A DNA stretch of 37,941 nucleotides from Ruminococcus turbiniformis (GTDB taxonomy: Bacteria > Bacillota > Clostridia > Lachnospirales > Lachnospiraceae). Positions 14,558-23,931 of the stretch are shown here, one piece after another; the first letter of the stretch is position 1; every line of letters begins with the position of its first letter. The stretch is from NCBI RefSeq assembly GCF_020687545.1, contig NZ_JAJEQX010000033.1:1-37941 (forward strand). Direction: 5' to 3'. The notes below the pieces were generated by a model, which had not been told where the DNA came from, made no database searches, and saw only the letters and a program-made list of their open reading frames with translations. A program made the translations under genes and the position numbers.

Positions 14558-17500
14558 GCAATCCGGATGAGCAGCGGACCTCCTTTATCCCGCCAAACTT
14601 CATCGAAAAGGGCAAGATCTTAAACGGCACCTTTGACATCCGCAATGCCATTGAAGCCATTATTTTCGCCCTGCTGATCGGGGTGCCGGTGGTCCACCTG
14701 CCGTTTTCCCTGACTACCCGCATCATCATCCTGTGCATGACTGCCCTTCCGGCGGCCATGGTATCCCTCATCGGGATCGGCGGAGAGAGCATCACTGCTT
14801 TCCTTATGAACGCCCTTCGCTTTTTGAAGAACCGGCGGGTGGTTTACCGCTCTGACGCAATGCCGGAGCCAAAGAGGAAACGGCAGAAGCAGCCCGGCTC
14901 AAAAGAAGCCAAAAAGCCTGCCAAACGAGAACGGCGGAAGAAAAAGGCGAACCAGGGTTCTTCTGAAGATTCGCCCCCTTTTGCGGGGGCCGGCCAGCAG
15001 GATGATGCACCTCCCACAAAAGAGGCGCCCCAGCAGGATCTGTCCGGCTCCCCTTCCTCCACTCCTTCTGGGAAAACGAAACGGAAAAAGAAACGGGAGC
15101 CAAAGGTTCGTGAGCATAAATCCTTCGATACCTCCACCCGGCGGGGCATTCGCAGGCAGGCCCGGGAAGATATCCGGCAGTTAGCCTACGAGCAGAAATG
15201 CGCAAAGATAGCAAAGCGCCGGGAAGAGCGGGCGGAGAAGGAAAAGCTCCGTGCCAAAAAGAAACAGGCTGCGCAGGACGCCCGCCTTGCTGCACGGCAG
15301 GCGAAAGCGGCCCGCAAGGCAGAGGACCGAAAGGCAAGGGAGACGCAGGATGATAAAGCTGTACAAAAAAGTGCTTCAAAATCCCGTCAGACAGCATCCC
15401 AGTCTTCCGGCAGGAAAAAGAAACGGAAGTTTCAGACCATAGAGGACTACCTTCCGATTGAAAAGATTGCCCACGGTGTCATTTACACAACGGATGGCCG
15501 GTATGTAAAAATCCTGGAAGTCGAGCCCATCAACTTCCTCTTACGAAGTGCCAGGGAGCAGATGGGGATCATCTACAGCTTTATCAGCTACCTGAAGATC
15601 AGCCCGGTAAAGCTGCAGATCAAGATGATCTCCAAACGGGCGGACATCAACCAGCATCTGGAGAAATCCAGACAGGAGCTGGAAAATGAAACGGATCCCC
15701 GGTGCCGGGAGCTGCAGGAGGATTACCTGAAGTTTGTCCGGAACCTAAGTTCCAGGGAGGCCGTTTCCCGGCGGTTCTTCCTTGTTATGGAATATGAACC
15801 TTTTAACGTCAACCGGAAGGTGACGGAACGGGAGATCTTAGAGTCTCTTGAAACGATGGCGCAGACAGCCAAGACCTTCCTGTACCAGTGTGGCAATGAG
15901 GTGACAGAGCATGAAAATCCGGATGAGTTTACCACGGATGTTTTGTACACCCTCTTAAACCGCTCCCTTTGCGCCACCCATCCCTTACAGGAGCGCATTG
16001 CTTCCGTACTAGCACGGTACGCCAAGGAGAACCGGCCCGATGAGGACATCCGCATCAGTGAATTTCTCTCCCCGGAAACCCTGGATTTCCGGCACTCCAG
16101 CTATGTGCTGATCAACGGGGTCTACCACTCCTACCTGTACGTACCGTCATCCGGCTACAAAAGCCGGGTGGTGCCGGGGTGGCTGTCTCTTTTGGTAAAC
16201 GCCGGGGAAGGCATTGACGTGGATTTTTACCTCCACCGGCAGCCAAAGGATAAGATCCAGCAGCGGCTGGGACAACAGATCCGGATCAACCGTTCCAAGA
16301 TCAAGGACGCCTCGGATACCAATACCGACTATGACGACCTGGATTCCGCCATCCGCTCCGGTTATTTCTTAAAACAGGGGCTGGCGAATAATGAGGACTT
16401 CTATTACATGAGCCTTCTCATTACCGTCACAGCCTCTACTTTAGAGGAACTGCAGTGGCGGGTACAGGAGATGAAAAAGCTCCTGATCTCCCAGGACATG
16501 GACCTGAGAACCTGCTACTTTCTGCAGGAGCAGGGCTTTTTATCCACGCTGCCCCTGGCATCTCTGGATAAGAAGCTGTATCAGCTTTCCAGGCGGAACG
16601 TTTTAACCAGCGGGGCGGCAAGCTGCTATCCTTTTGTCAGCTACTCCATCTGTGATGACAACGGGATTCTATTTGGTGTCAACAAGCACAACAACAGCCT
16701 TGTCATTGCGGATATCTTTGATTCCAGGCAGTACAAAAATGCCAACGTGGCGATCCTGGGCTGCTCCGGTGCAGGGAAAACCTTTACCATGCAGCTTTTT
16801 GCCACCCGGATGCGGCGCAAGAACATCAAAGTCTTCATCATAGCGCCGCTGAAAGGGCATGAGTTCTACCGGGCCTGCAAGAATATCGGCGGGGAGTTCA
16901 TCCAGATTTCCCCCGCCAGCCGGAACTGCATCAACATCATGGAGATCCGGAAAACGGATAACTCCGTCAATGAGCTGCTGGACGGTCCTTCCATGGACAA
17001 CTCGGCACTGGCCGGGAAGATCCAGAAGCTGCATATCTTCTTCAGCCTGCTCATCCCGGACATGACTCATGAGGAGCGGCAGCTTCTCGATGAGGCGCTG
17101 ATCAAGACCTATGCCAAAAAGGGGATCACCCACAAAAACGAGTCCCTGATCGATCCGGCTCATCCGGACCGGTATAAACCCATGCCGATCCTGGAGGATG
17201 TCTACGATATCCTGATGGAAAGCGATGACACGAAACGCATGGCCCACATCTTAAACCGGCTGGTCCACGGCTCTGCTTCCTCTTTTAACCAGGAAACCAA
17301 CGTGGATCTGACCAATAAGTATACGGTGCTCGATATTTCCGAGCTGACCGGGGATCTATTGACAGTGGGCATGTTTACCGTCTTGGATTATGTCTGGGAT
17401 ATCGCAAAGGAGAACCGAACGGAGGAAAAAGCCATCTTCGTGGATGAGGTCTGGCAGCTCATCGGTGCGTCCAGCAACCGCCTGGCTGCGGAATTTGTCC

Positions 17501-17865
17501 TGGAGATCGCCAAGATCATCCGGGGATACGGCGGTTCTGCCGTCTTTGCAACGCAGGACTTAAACGACTTTTTTGCCCTGGACGACGGCAAGTACGGAAA
17601 GGGAATCATAAACAACTGCAAGACTAAACTTGTCCTGAACCTGGAAGACGAAGAGGCGCAGCGGGTGAAACAGATCCTGCATCTCTCGGAAACGGAGGTG
17701 ATGAACATTACACACTTCCAGCGGGGCAATGGTCTGATATCCACGAATAACAATAACATTACTGTGGAATTTAAGGCATCCGCCCTGGAAAAAGAGCTGA
17801 TCACTACGGACCGGCAGGAACTTCTGGAGATCCTGGAACGGCACAGACAAAAAGCAGCCGGGTAA
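14554..17865 (+). CDS. PrgI-VirB4 fusion conjugation ATPase (CD1110-like)
   Basis: A 1103-residue protein. Residues 1-100 resemble PrgI-family proteins: a FIPPNFIEKGKI start and two helices (about 31-48 and 53-74). Residues about 104-291 are a very basic, alanine-rich linker (Lys/Arg/Glu/Gln repeats), probably a long charged helix. The remainder is VirB4, with Walker A GCSGAGKT (736-743) and Walker B IFVDE (Asp964, Glu965) in its C-terminal ATPase. VirB4 energises assembly and substrate movement in type IV secretion. PrgI and VirB4 are separate genes in many Gram-positive elements, but this arrangement is, from memory, that of the CD1110 family. The ATGA overlap with the preceding gene couples translation. 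Confidence 0.92.
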   Translation: MSNPDEQRTSFIPPNFIEKGKILNGTFDIRNAIEAIIFALLIGVPVVHLPFSLTTRIIILCMTALPAAMVSLIGIGGESITAFLMNALRFLKNRRVVYRSDAMPEPKRKRQKQPGSKEAKKPAKRERRKKKANQGSSEDSPPFAGAGQQDDAPPTKEAPQQDLSGSPSSTPSGKTKRKKKREPKVREHKSFDTSTRRGIRRQAREDIRQLAYEQKCAKIAKRREERAEKEKLRAKKKQAAQDARLAARQAKAARKAEDRKARETQDDKAVQKSASKSRQTASQSSGRKKKRKFQTIEDYLPIEKIAHGVIYTTDGRYVKILEVEPINFLLRSAREQMGIIYSFISYLKISPVKLQIKMISKRADINQHLEKSRQELENETDPRCRELQEDYLKFVRNLSSREAVSRRFFLVMEYEPFNVNRKVTEREILESLETMAQTAKTFLYQCGNEVTEHENPDEFTTDVLYTLLNRSLCATHPLQERIASVLARYAKENRPDEDIRISEFLSPETLDFRHSSYVLINGVYHSYLYVPSSGYKSRVVPGWLSLLVNAGEGIDVDFYLHRQPKDKIQQRLGQQIRINRSKIKDASDTNTDYDDLDSAIRSGYFLKQGLANNEDFYYMSLLITVTASTLEELQWRVQEMKKLLISQDMDLRTCYFLQEQGFLSTLPLASLDKKLYQLSRRNVLTSGAASCYPFVSYSICDDNGILFGVNKHNNSLVIADIFDSRQYKNANVAILGCSGAGKTFTMQLFATRMRRKNIKVFIIAPLKGHEFYRACKNIGGEFIQISPASRNCINIMEIRKTDNSVNELLDGPSMDNSALAGKIQKLHIFFSLLIPDMTHEERQLLDEALIKTYAKKGITHKNESLIDPAHPDRYKPMPILEDVYDILMESDDTKRMAHILNRLVHGSASSFNQETNVDLTNKYTVLDISELTGDLLTVGMFTVLDYVWDIAKENRTEEKAIFVDEVWQLIGASSNRLAAEFVLEIAKIIRGYGGSAVFATQDLNDFFALDDGKYGKGIINNCKTKLVLNLEDEEAQRVKQILHLSETEVMNITHFQRGNGLISTNNNNITVEFKASALEKELITTDRQELLEILERHRQKAAG

Positions 17866-17955
17866 CGATGCCAAAGCAACCCATGGGGAGTGTCTGATGC
17901 AGGGCAGGCACTTCCTTTTTTCATTCCCCTGTACCTTTTGAAAAGGAGGAGACTT

Positions 17956-20900
17956 ATGAAACGAATCAAAACCCACATCCTCCGCCGCTGTTTCGCTTTC
18001 CTGATGGCAGCCATCGTCCTTGCGGGGACAGCCATCACAAGCCCCATGACAGCCCATGCGGCGGATGGAACCCTTAATTTCCAGACAGGTGAATTAATCT
18101 CTTATGGCGATTACTACACCACAAAGATGTCTGTGGATAACAACGGCACGGCCTACTGTGTCCAGCCCATGAAGAAAACGCCGGCGGCGGGCAGCTATCA
18201 GTACGAACTGCTGGGAAAAGACTCTGCGCTTCGCAAGGCGCTCTACTACCTGCCCGGCGGTTACGGCTATGAAGAGCAGAACATCGCCGGCACCTATTTA
18301 AGCGGCTGGTCTGAAAATGACCGCTACGTAATCGGTCATCTGGTGGCTTCCTATGTTTATAGCGGATATGATGCTGGAAGCGGAGCCTTTTATGGTGCGC
18401 CCCAAAGCTACATTGATAAGGCGGTGGAGATCGCCAATGCGATCCAGGGCCTGCCTGCGCCACCGGACTCCTTCCGTGCCTTTATCATCCCATCTGACAG
18501 CAACCAGACCGTAGCGGGATGCTGGTACGAAAAGCCCTACGGCTGGATCGAAATCCAGAAATCCACGGCAAACAGCTCCGTTTCTGACGGGAACGGCAAT
18601 TACAGCTTAAAAGGCGCCCAGTACGGCATTTATCAGGGCAGCAACCTGGTAGAGACACTGACCACCGATGAGAATGGCTATGCCAAATCCGGAGATCTTG
18701 AGGTCGGCAGCTACACGATCAAAGAGCTTTCTCCATCTCCGGGATACGCCCTGGATACCAATGCCTATAATGTGACGGTTTCTTCCAATGAAACAGCAAA
18801 AGCAGAGGTCAAGGAAATCCCCCAGAATAATCCCCTCTCCCTGGTGCTTCAGAAGCTGGATGCAGACTTAAAGGATGCCATTCCCCAGGGCGCTGCCAGC
18901 CTGAAGGATGCGGAGTTTACCGTGAAGTTCTACACCGCCATCTCCGATACGGATCCGGCTGCAGGCGGCAGTGAGCCTGCCCGCACCTGGGTATTCCGTA
19001 CAGGAGACGATGGAAGAATTTCTTTTACGGAAGAATACAAGGTCAGCGGGGATGAGTTCTACTATGCAAGCGACGGCAAAACACTGTGCGTGCCTCTTGG
19101 TACCGTGACCATCCAGGAAACCAAAGCGCCAGCAGGCTACCAGCTCAATGAAACGGTGTTCGTTCTGCCGATTTCCAGCAGCGGTACAGAAGAAACAGTC
19201 TCTGCTTACCAGGCGCCGGATGTACCGGATGCTGTCATCCGGGGCGGTGTCAAAGTACAGAAACGGGATCTGGAAACCGGCGGCACCACTCCCCAGGGCG
19301 GTGCTATACTGGAAGGCGCAGAGTTCGCCATCACCTCTTTAAATGAGAACCCGGTAGTGGTCGATGGGAAGACCTATCAGAAGGATGAAGTCGTCCTGAC
19401 CATCAAGACTGATGCCTCCGGACTGGCTTCCAGTGCTGCGGACGCTCTGCCTTACGGCAGTTACCGTGTAGACGAGGTGACGCCTCCCACCGGTTATTTA
19501 GGGGAAGGCACCCTCTCCGCTGAGTTTACCATCTCTAAGAACGGGGAAATGGTGGACCTGACTGGAGAAGACAGTTCCATCTCAAACCAGATCATCCGGG
19601 GCGGTGTCAAAGTGCAGAAACGTGACATCGAAACCGGGGAAGCTGCCGCTCAGGGTGGTGCTACTTTAGAGGGTGCGGAGTTTACCATCACTAGCTTAAA
19701 TGCCAATCCGGTGATCGTGGACGGGGAAACCTACGAAAGCGGGGAAGTCGTCCTGACGCTTGTGACCGATGAGAAAGGGCTGGCTTCCACTGCGAAAGAT
19801 GCCCTGCCTTACGGCCATTACCGGGTGGATGAGACAAAAGCGCCGGAAGGGTATCTGAACGAGGGCCGTATCTCTCTGGAATTTGACATCACGGAAGACG
19901 GCAAGATCGTGGAACTGACCGAAACCGGCTCATCCATTGAAAACCAAGTCATCCGTGGGGATCTTGAGCTTGTTAAAGTCAGTGACGGGGATCTGTCCCG
20001 TCTCGCAGGCGTACCGTTTACCATTACGTCCAAAACAACCGGCGAGAGCCATACCATCGTAACAGATAAAAACGGTTATGCCAGCACATCCGCAGAGTGG
20101 AACAAACATACCTCCAATACCAACCGGGGTGAGACTGCGGAAGACGGCATCTGGTTTGGCACCTCCGAGCCGGATGACTCCAAAGGCGCCCTGATCTATG
20201 ATACTTACACCATCGAAGAACAGCGCTGTGAAGCCAATGAAGGCCGAAATCTTCTTACCTTTGATGTGGAAGTGTACCGGGACTCTGTTACCATCGACCT
20301 GGGAACGCTGACCAATGACAAAGTGGAGATTGCCACCACTGCACTGGATAAAGAAAGCGGCTCCCATATGGCAAAGCCCGATGACAAGGTAACGATTGTC
20401 GATACGGTTGAGTATGAAGGGCTGAAAAAAGGCGTGGAATACCGGGTGGTCGGCACGCTCATGAACAAAGAAACCGGGGAACCTTTTGAGATTGATGGAA
20501 AACCGATCACAGCAGAGACGACCTTTACGGCGAAAAAATCTACCGGCAGCGTGGAAGTAGAATTTACCTTTGACGCTACGGGCCTTGGCGGAACCACCGT
20601 GGTCTGCTTCGAGGAACTCTGGCAGGATGACCTGAAAATGGCTGTTCACGCCGATATCGAGGATCAGGACCAGTCCATCTTCTTCCCGGAGATCGGTACT
20701 CAGGTGAAAGATTCCGAAACCGGCCTTCAGATGGCTCACGCAGATGAAGAGGTAACACTCATTGATACCGTATCCTATTCCAACGTACCCGCCGGAGAAG
20801 AGCTTACCCTGCAGGGAATCCTGATGGATAAAGAAACCGGGGAAGCATTGGAGATTGACGGGGAAACCGTGACTTCTGAGTTGACCTTTACACCGGAAAG

Positions 20901-21972
20901 CACGGAAGGGACCGTGGATGTGGAGTTCACTTTCAACGCCACGGAAGCGGCAGGCAAGACACTGGTTGTCTTTGAATCCCTGTATTATGGGGAGGAAGAA
21001 ATCGCTTCACACAGAGATCTCGCTTCACAGGCGCAGACACTGGTTCTGCCTTCTGTCAGCACCACTGCAGCAAATCCGGAGCTTGGAAACCAGACCGGAC
21101 TTGCAAAGGCGGAAGCATCCATTACGGATACAGCCGAATATACGAACCTCATTGCCGGGGAAACCTTCACGATCCGCGGCACGCTGATGGATCAGGAAAC
21201 CGGCAAAGAGCTGCTGATTGATGAGAAACCAGTAACTGCTGAAGCAGAATTTACCCCGGAGGAGGCTGCTGGAACTACCGAGCTGACCTTTGCATTTAAT
21301 GCAGAGACACTGGCTGGGAAAACACTGGTCGTTTTTGAGGAGATCCTTTATAAAGACCAGGTAGTTGCCTCTCACAAAGAGATTGATGCCCCATCCCAGT
21401 CCATTTATTTCCCGCAGATCGGCACCTCTGCCACAGACGGGGAGGACGGGGATCAGGAGATCCTGGCCGACAGCGAGGTAACCATCAAGGATACGGTTTC
21501 CTATGAAAACCTGATTCCCGGGGCATCCTATCTCTTAAAGGGCGTGCTGATGGATCAGGAAACCGGGGAAGAACTGCTTCTTGACGGCAATCCGGTCACG
21601 GCTGAAACCGCATTTACACCGGAAGAGCGCAGCGGCTCCGTAGAGGTTGTATTTACCTTAGACGGCAGCTCCCTTGCAGGAAAATCCCTGGTTGTCTTTG
21701 AAACCCTCTACTATGTAGATGCAGACGGGACACAGCGGGAGATCTGCTCTCACAAGGATATTGACGATGCGGGACAGACCGTGCATCTCTCCGAAAATCC
21801 TCCGGAAGTACCGGAAGAACCGACGGAAACACCTTCCGTTTCTAATCCGGTCAAGACTGGGGATGATGCACCCATCCTTCTTTACCTTGGCATCGGGGCA
21901 GGCGCTCTTGTCCTTGCCGGAGCACTGACCGTCCTGTATCTGCACAGACGGAAACAGAAGGATAACCAATAA
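17956..21972 (+). CDS. Giant surface adhesin with SpaA (Cna-B) and VaFE repeats and a sortase signal
   Basis: A 1338-residue wall-anchored protein. Signal peptide 1-36 (ends AHA-AD). About 40-200 looks like a thioester domain with candidate Cys68 in AYCVQP. Then come Cna-B/SpaA folds at about 200-285, 300-425, 433-550, 551-665 (the last two are a 119-residue, 357-bp tandem duplication) and a variant at 670-790. Four VaFE-type repeats (about 795-1275; VVFE(S/T/E)LYY, HKDIDD, IGT boundaries) follow. The end has NPVKTG (1297-1302), a helix and RRK, a sortase sorting signal of the PVKTG type. Such proteins form isopeptide-stabilised stalks that contact host or partner cells; an attachment role in mating is inferred. 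ATG 17956 follows AAAAGGAGGAG. Confidence 0.88.
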   Translation: MKRIKTHILRRCFAFLMAAIVLAGTAITSPMTAHAADGTLNFQTGELISYGDYYTTKMSVDNNGTAYCVQPMKKTPAAGSYQYELLGKDSALRKALYYLPGGYGYEEQNIAGTYLSGWSENDRYVIGHLVASYVYSGYDAGSGAFYGAPQSYIDKAVEIANAIQGLPAPPDSFRAFIIPSDSNQTVAGCWYEKPYGWIEIQKSTANSSVSDGNGNYSLKGAQYGIYQGSNLVETLTTDENGYAKSGDLEVGSYTIKELSPSPGYALDTNAYNVTVSSNETAKAEVKEIPQNNPLSLVLQKLDADLKDAIPQGAASLKDAEFTVKFYTAISDTDPAAGGSEPARTWVFRTGDDGRISFTEEYKVSGDEFYYASDGKTLCVPLGTVTIQETKAPAGYQLNETVFVLPISSSGTEETVSAYQAPDVPDAVIRGGVKVQKRDLETGGTTPQGGAILEGAEFAITSLNENPVVVDGKTYQKDEVVLTIKTDASGLASSAADALPYGSYRVDEVTPPTGYLGEGTLSAEFTISKNGEMVDLTGEDSSISNQIIRGGVKVQKRDIETGEAAAQGGATLEGAEFTITSLNANPVIVDGETYESGEVVLTLVTDEKGLASTAKDALPYGHYRVDETKAPEGYLNEGRISLEFDITEDGKIVELTETGSSIENQVIRGDLELVKVSDGDLSRLAGVPFTITSKTTGESHTIVTDKNGYASTSAEWNKHTSNTNRGETAEDGIWFGTSEPDDSKGALIYDTYTIEEQRCEANEGRNLLTFDVEVYRDSVTIDLGTLTNDKVEIATTALDKESGSHMAKPDDKVTIVDTVEYEGLKKGVEYRVVGTLMNKETGEPFEIDGKPITAETTFTAKKSTGSVEVEFTFDATGLGGTTVVCFEELWQDDLKMAVHADIEDQDQSIFFPEIGTQVKDSETGLQMAHADEEVTLIDTVSYSNVPAGEELTLQGILMDKETGEALEIDGETVTSELTFTPESTEGTVDVEFTFNATEAAGKTLVVFESLYYGEEEIASHRDLASQAQTLVLPSVSTTAANPELGNQTGLAKAEASITDTAEYTNLIAGETFTIRGTLMDQETGKELLIDEKPVTAEAEFTPEEAAGTTELTFAFNAETLAGKTLVVFEEILYKDQVVASHKEIDAPSQSIYFPQIGTSATDGEDGDQEILADSEVTIKDTVSYENLIPGASYLLKGVLMDQETGEELLLDGNPVTAETAFTPEERSGSVEVVFTLDGSSLAGKSLVVFETLYYVDADGTQREICSHKDIDDAGQTVHLSENPPEVPEEPTETPSVSNPVKTGDDAPILLYLGIGAGALVLAGALTVLYLHRRKQKDNQ
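19237..19950 (+). repeat. Tandem 357-bp repeat inside the adhesin gene
   Basis: The segment beginning atccggggcggtgtcaaag at 19237 recurs at 19594, and the two units encode near-parallel Cna-B domains (RGGVKVQKRD...). The exact 357-bp period keeps the frame, so slippage or recombination could change stalk length without breaking the protein. Confidence 0.7.
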
Positions 21973-21988
21973 CCCACACATTGACTCT

Positions 21989-22024
21989 AACAGGCGGTTC
22001 CTATTACTGGGCCGCCTGTTTCTA
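21989..22024 (+). terminator. Hairpin after the adhesin gene
   Basis: AACAGGCGG (21989-21997) pairs with CCGCCTGTT (22012-22020) across a 14-nt loop, followed by TCT only. The weak T-run suggests partial termination, lowering expression of the downstream small genes relative to the structural ones. Confidence 0.5.
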
Positions 22025-22039
22025 TGGAAGGTGACAGAT

Positions 22040-22402
22040 ATGGAACGAACCCACTGTACGGCGGACGCCAAGCATATCCGCCATTTTCTGGACTGCTGTG
22101 AGGGGAACTGGCACCAGTGCGTATATGTGCGCTGCGTTTCCTGCAAAGCTCCGGGATATTGCAGACAGCCGGACTTTTTATACCATCCGGATCCGGAGGG
22201 GAAGCCCTGTGTCCTTCCCATGAGGGATGCCAGGCTTCTTTTCGCCCGGCTTCCAGAGCCCACCGAGTGCGCCGGCGCATTGACCATGGAGCAGTTTATC
22301 TCCCTGTACCGGCCCTATCTGGAAAAAGAAGGGCTGCTTGAAGCCCCCTGTCTTCCGGAGGCACTGCTGCGTCTCCAGGAGGCAGCCTGCTATGACTGGT
22401 AA
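22040..22402 (+). CDS. Small cysteine-rich protein of the conjugation operon
   Basis: A 120-residue protein rich in Cys and His in its first half (HCTADAKHIRHFLDCCEGNWHQCVYVRCVSCKAPGYC in pieces: CC, C-x5-C-x2-C, then C), suggesting a metal-binding or disulfide-stabilised fold. There is no signal peptide, so it is probably cytoplasmic and zinc-binding. ATG 22040 (with GGAAGG about 10 nt before) is preferred over GTG 22031. I do not recognise its function. It is cotranscribed with the adhesin unless stopped by the hairpin at 21989-22024. Confidence 0.65.
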   Translation: MERTHCTADAKHIRHFLDCCEGNWHQCVYVRCVSCKAPGYCRQPDFLYHPDPEGKPCVLPMRDARLLFARLPEPTECAGALTMEQFISLYRPYLEKEGLLEAPCLPEALLRLQEAACYDW

Positions 22403-22464
22403 AGTTGCGTTTTGCGGAGCTTCTACGTATGGGATAAGTAAGAAAACGAAAGGAGGAGCATCAC

Positions 22465-22743
22465 ATGAGTTATCTGATTCTGATTATCTGCTGGATCGAC
22501 AGGGCATTTACCACCCTGATCTTTCTCCCCATGCTGTATATCCTGTACCGGAAGTTCCGCCCCACAAAGCCCTGGACGCCCCGCGCCATGCGGCTGTACC
22601 TGGTCTGCAAGGTTCTGGTGATCCTGTTTCTGGTGCGTATCTTCTGCGCCGGATTCCTCTTCACACCAGTCAACTATGAGCGCTTCACGGACAGCGGCCT
22701 GTTTCCGCTGATCAAGGCCATCTTTTACTCTGACTGGCCGTAA
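22465..22743 (+). CDS. Small two-helix membrane protein
   Basis: A 92-residue protein with two long hydrophobic helices (about residues 3-26 and 44-66) joined by a basic loop (RKFRPTKPWTPR). GAAAGGAGGAG eight nt before the ATG is a strong ribosome site, supporting a real gene. No family or function is recognised. Its position in the tail of the transfer operon suggests an accessory role, such as surface exclusion or regulation, but nothing in the sequence proves it. Confidence 0.65.
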   Translation: MSYLILIICWIDRAFTTLIFLPMLYILYRKFRPTKPWTPRAMRLYLVCKVLVILFLVRIFCAGFLFTPVNYERFTDSGLFPLIKAIFYSDWP

Positions 22744-22906
22744 AAATGGTGAAACGTGCCATTTGGTCCGGATCTGGGACCAGTTTCGGCGCTCATCCTA
22801 TGGGCATCTGTCACCTTTATCCTTACACTATAAGTAAGCAATACGTAGAGAATGATAAACGTATGCCGTACTTATGCCATACGTATGAAATTGAGGTGAA
22901 CAGACT
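22744..22906 (+). other. Intergenic gap in the operon with small palindromes
   Basis: This 163-bp gap is the longest within the operon after the adhesin. It contains CATACGTATG (22878-22887, perfect palindrome) and related ATACGTA / ACGTATG motifs (about 22841-22870). It could hold an internal promoter or regulator site for the zinc-finger and sigma-like genes, but no convincing -35/-10 pair could be assigned. Confidence 0.3.
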
Positions 22907-23320
22907 ATGAAACAGAAGAAATCCATCCGCTGCCCATACTGCGGCGGCACTGCCATCCTTCGGGACGCTTCCTTCGTCTATGGGGAGAAGTCCTATGGCG
23001 GCAAGGTTTATGTATGCAGCAACTACCCCAGGTGCGATGCCTATGTAGGAGTCCATCCCGGAACCCGGATCCCCAAAGGCACGCTGGCAGACCAGGAACT
23101 TCGGAAGAAACGGATGCTGGCACACCAGATCTTTGACCAGATCTGGCTGAGGGGAATCTTAAGCCGTCCCGACGCCTATCACTGGCTGGCAGACAAGTTC
23201 TGCCTCTCCGATGAGCAGGCTCACATCGGGATGTTCGGAAACTATATGTGCGACCAGGTAATCCGGGAGTCCAAAAAACTTCTGGCGAACCAGCGCCCCC
23301 GCCTCCAGGCGGCAGGCTGA
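22907..23320 (+). CDS. Zinc-finger-containing protein (DUF3268-like)
   Basis: A 137-residue soluble protein. The N terminus has CPYCGG (residues 9-14) and CSNYPRCDAYVGVHPGT, a four-Cys zinc ribbon typical of the DUF3268 zinc-finger proteins seen in phage and conjugative elements. The C-terminal part (AHQIFDQIW..AYHWLADKFCLSDEQAHIGMF) is helical and matches the same family. The molecular function is unknown; DNA or RNA binding is likely from the ribbon. GAGGTG precedes the ATG, and it is followed after 15 nt by the sigma-like gene, so they are likely cotranslated regulators of the element. Confidence 0.8.
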   Translation: MKQKKSIRCPYCGGTAILRDASFVYGEKSYGGKVYVCSNYPRCDAYVGVHPGTRIPKGTLADQELRKKRMLAHQIFDQIWLRGILSRPDAYHWLADKFCLSDEQAHIGMFGNYMCDQVIRESKKLLANQRPRLQAAG

Positions 23321-23335
23321 AAGGAGGGAACCATA

Positions 23336-23911
23336 ATGGTAAAGCCCATGACACCCGCCCAGAAGCAGTTGGCGGAAGATCATATGGATCTGGTCCCAAA
23401 GATCATCCGCTCAATGACAAACGGAAGCCCTTTAACCAGCGAGCAGCGGCAGGAACTTTGCCAGATCGGATACCTGGCCCTGTGCCGGGCAGCCGTCTCC
23501 TGCGGGGAAGGGTTCCCCTTCACTCCATACGCTGCAGCTGCTATCCGCAATGCCATTTATGACTCCTGGCGTCACGAAATCCGGGGAAAAGATCTTTTCT
23601 GCCCGCTGCAGGAAGATCTGCTGGATGCTATGCCGGCCCTGCAGATTGGCCAGGAACCGGAAGCAATGCCGGATGCAGCGCCCCTGGCACTGAAAGATAC
23701 GGCGGCAGGTGCTTATCTGGAGACGCTCAAAGCCTCCCAGTGCAGCACCATCCAAAAAGGCATCGAGGCCCTCTGCTTCCAGCTTGAGGGCTACTCGGCC
23801 AAGGAACTGTCCGCTCACTACCAGGTGCCTTCCAACCATATCCGGGCCTGGCAGAGCAAAGCCCGCAGATTTTTACAGCAGGATGCTGCGCTGTGCGCTC
23901 TGTTATCCTGA
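23336..23911 (+). CDS. Sigma-70-like protein of the conjugation operon
   Basis: A 191-residue protein. Residues 9-85 fit sigma region 2 (LVPKIIRSM.., LCQIGYLALCRAAVSCGEGFPFTPYAAAAIRNAIYDSWR), where QIGYLALCRAA and FTPYAAAAIRNAIYD follow the usual DL.QEG..GL..A and F..YA...IR..I pattern. Residues 135-180 resemble region 4 (LEGYSAKELSAHYQVPSNHIRAWQSKARRFL, a helix-turn-helix). It may direct RNA polymerase to element promoters or be a sigma-like regulator, as found in Tn916-type elements. AAAGGAGGGAA precedes the ATG. Key core-binding residues could not be checked by eye. Confidence 0.75.
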   Translation: MVKPMTPAQKQLAEDHMDLVPKIIRSMTNGSPLTSEQRQELCQIGYLALCRAAVSCGEGFPFTPYAAAAIRNAIYDSWRHEIRGKDLFCPLQEDLLDAMPALQIGQEPEAMPDAAPLALKDTAAGAYLETLKASQCSTIQKGIEALCFQLEGYSAKELSAHYQVPSNHIRAWQSKARRFLQQDAALCALLS

Positions 23912-23931
23912 ACGATAAAGGAGGAACTTTT

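Noticed and set aside
19930..20739. Minus-strand open frames opposite the adhesin repeats (269 and 130 residues)
   Set aside because: Repetitive Thr/Val/Glu codons give open antisense frames; no start signal and no motif.
22338..22679. Plus-strand frame overlapping the two small operon genes
   Set aside because: It conflicts with two genes that have strong ribosome sites; its sequence has no hydrophobic or domain pattern.
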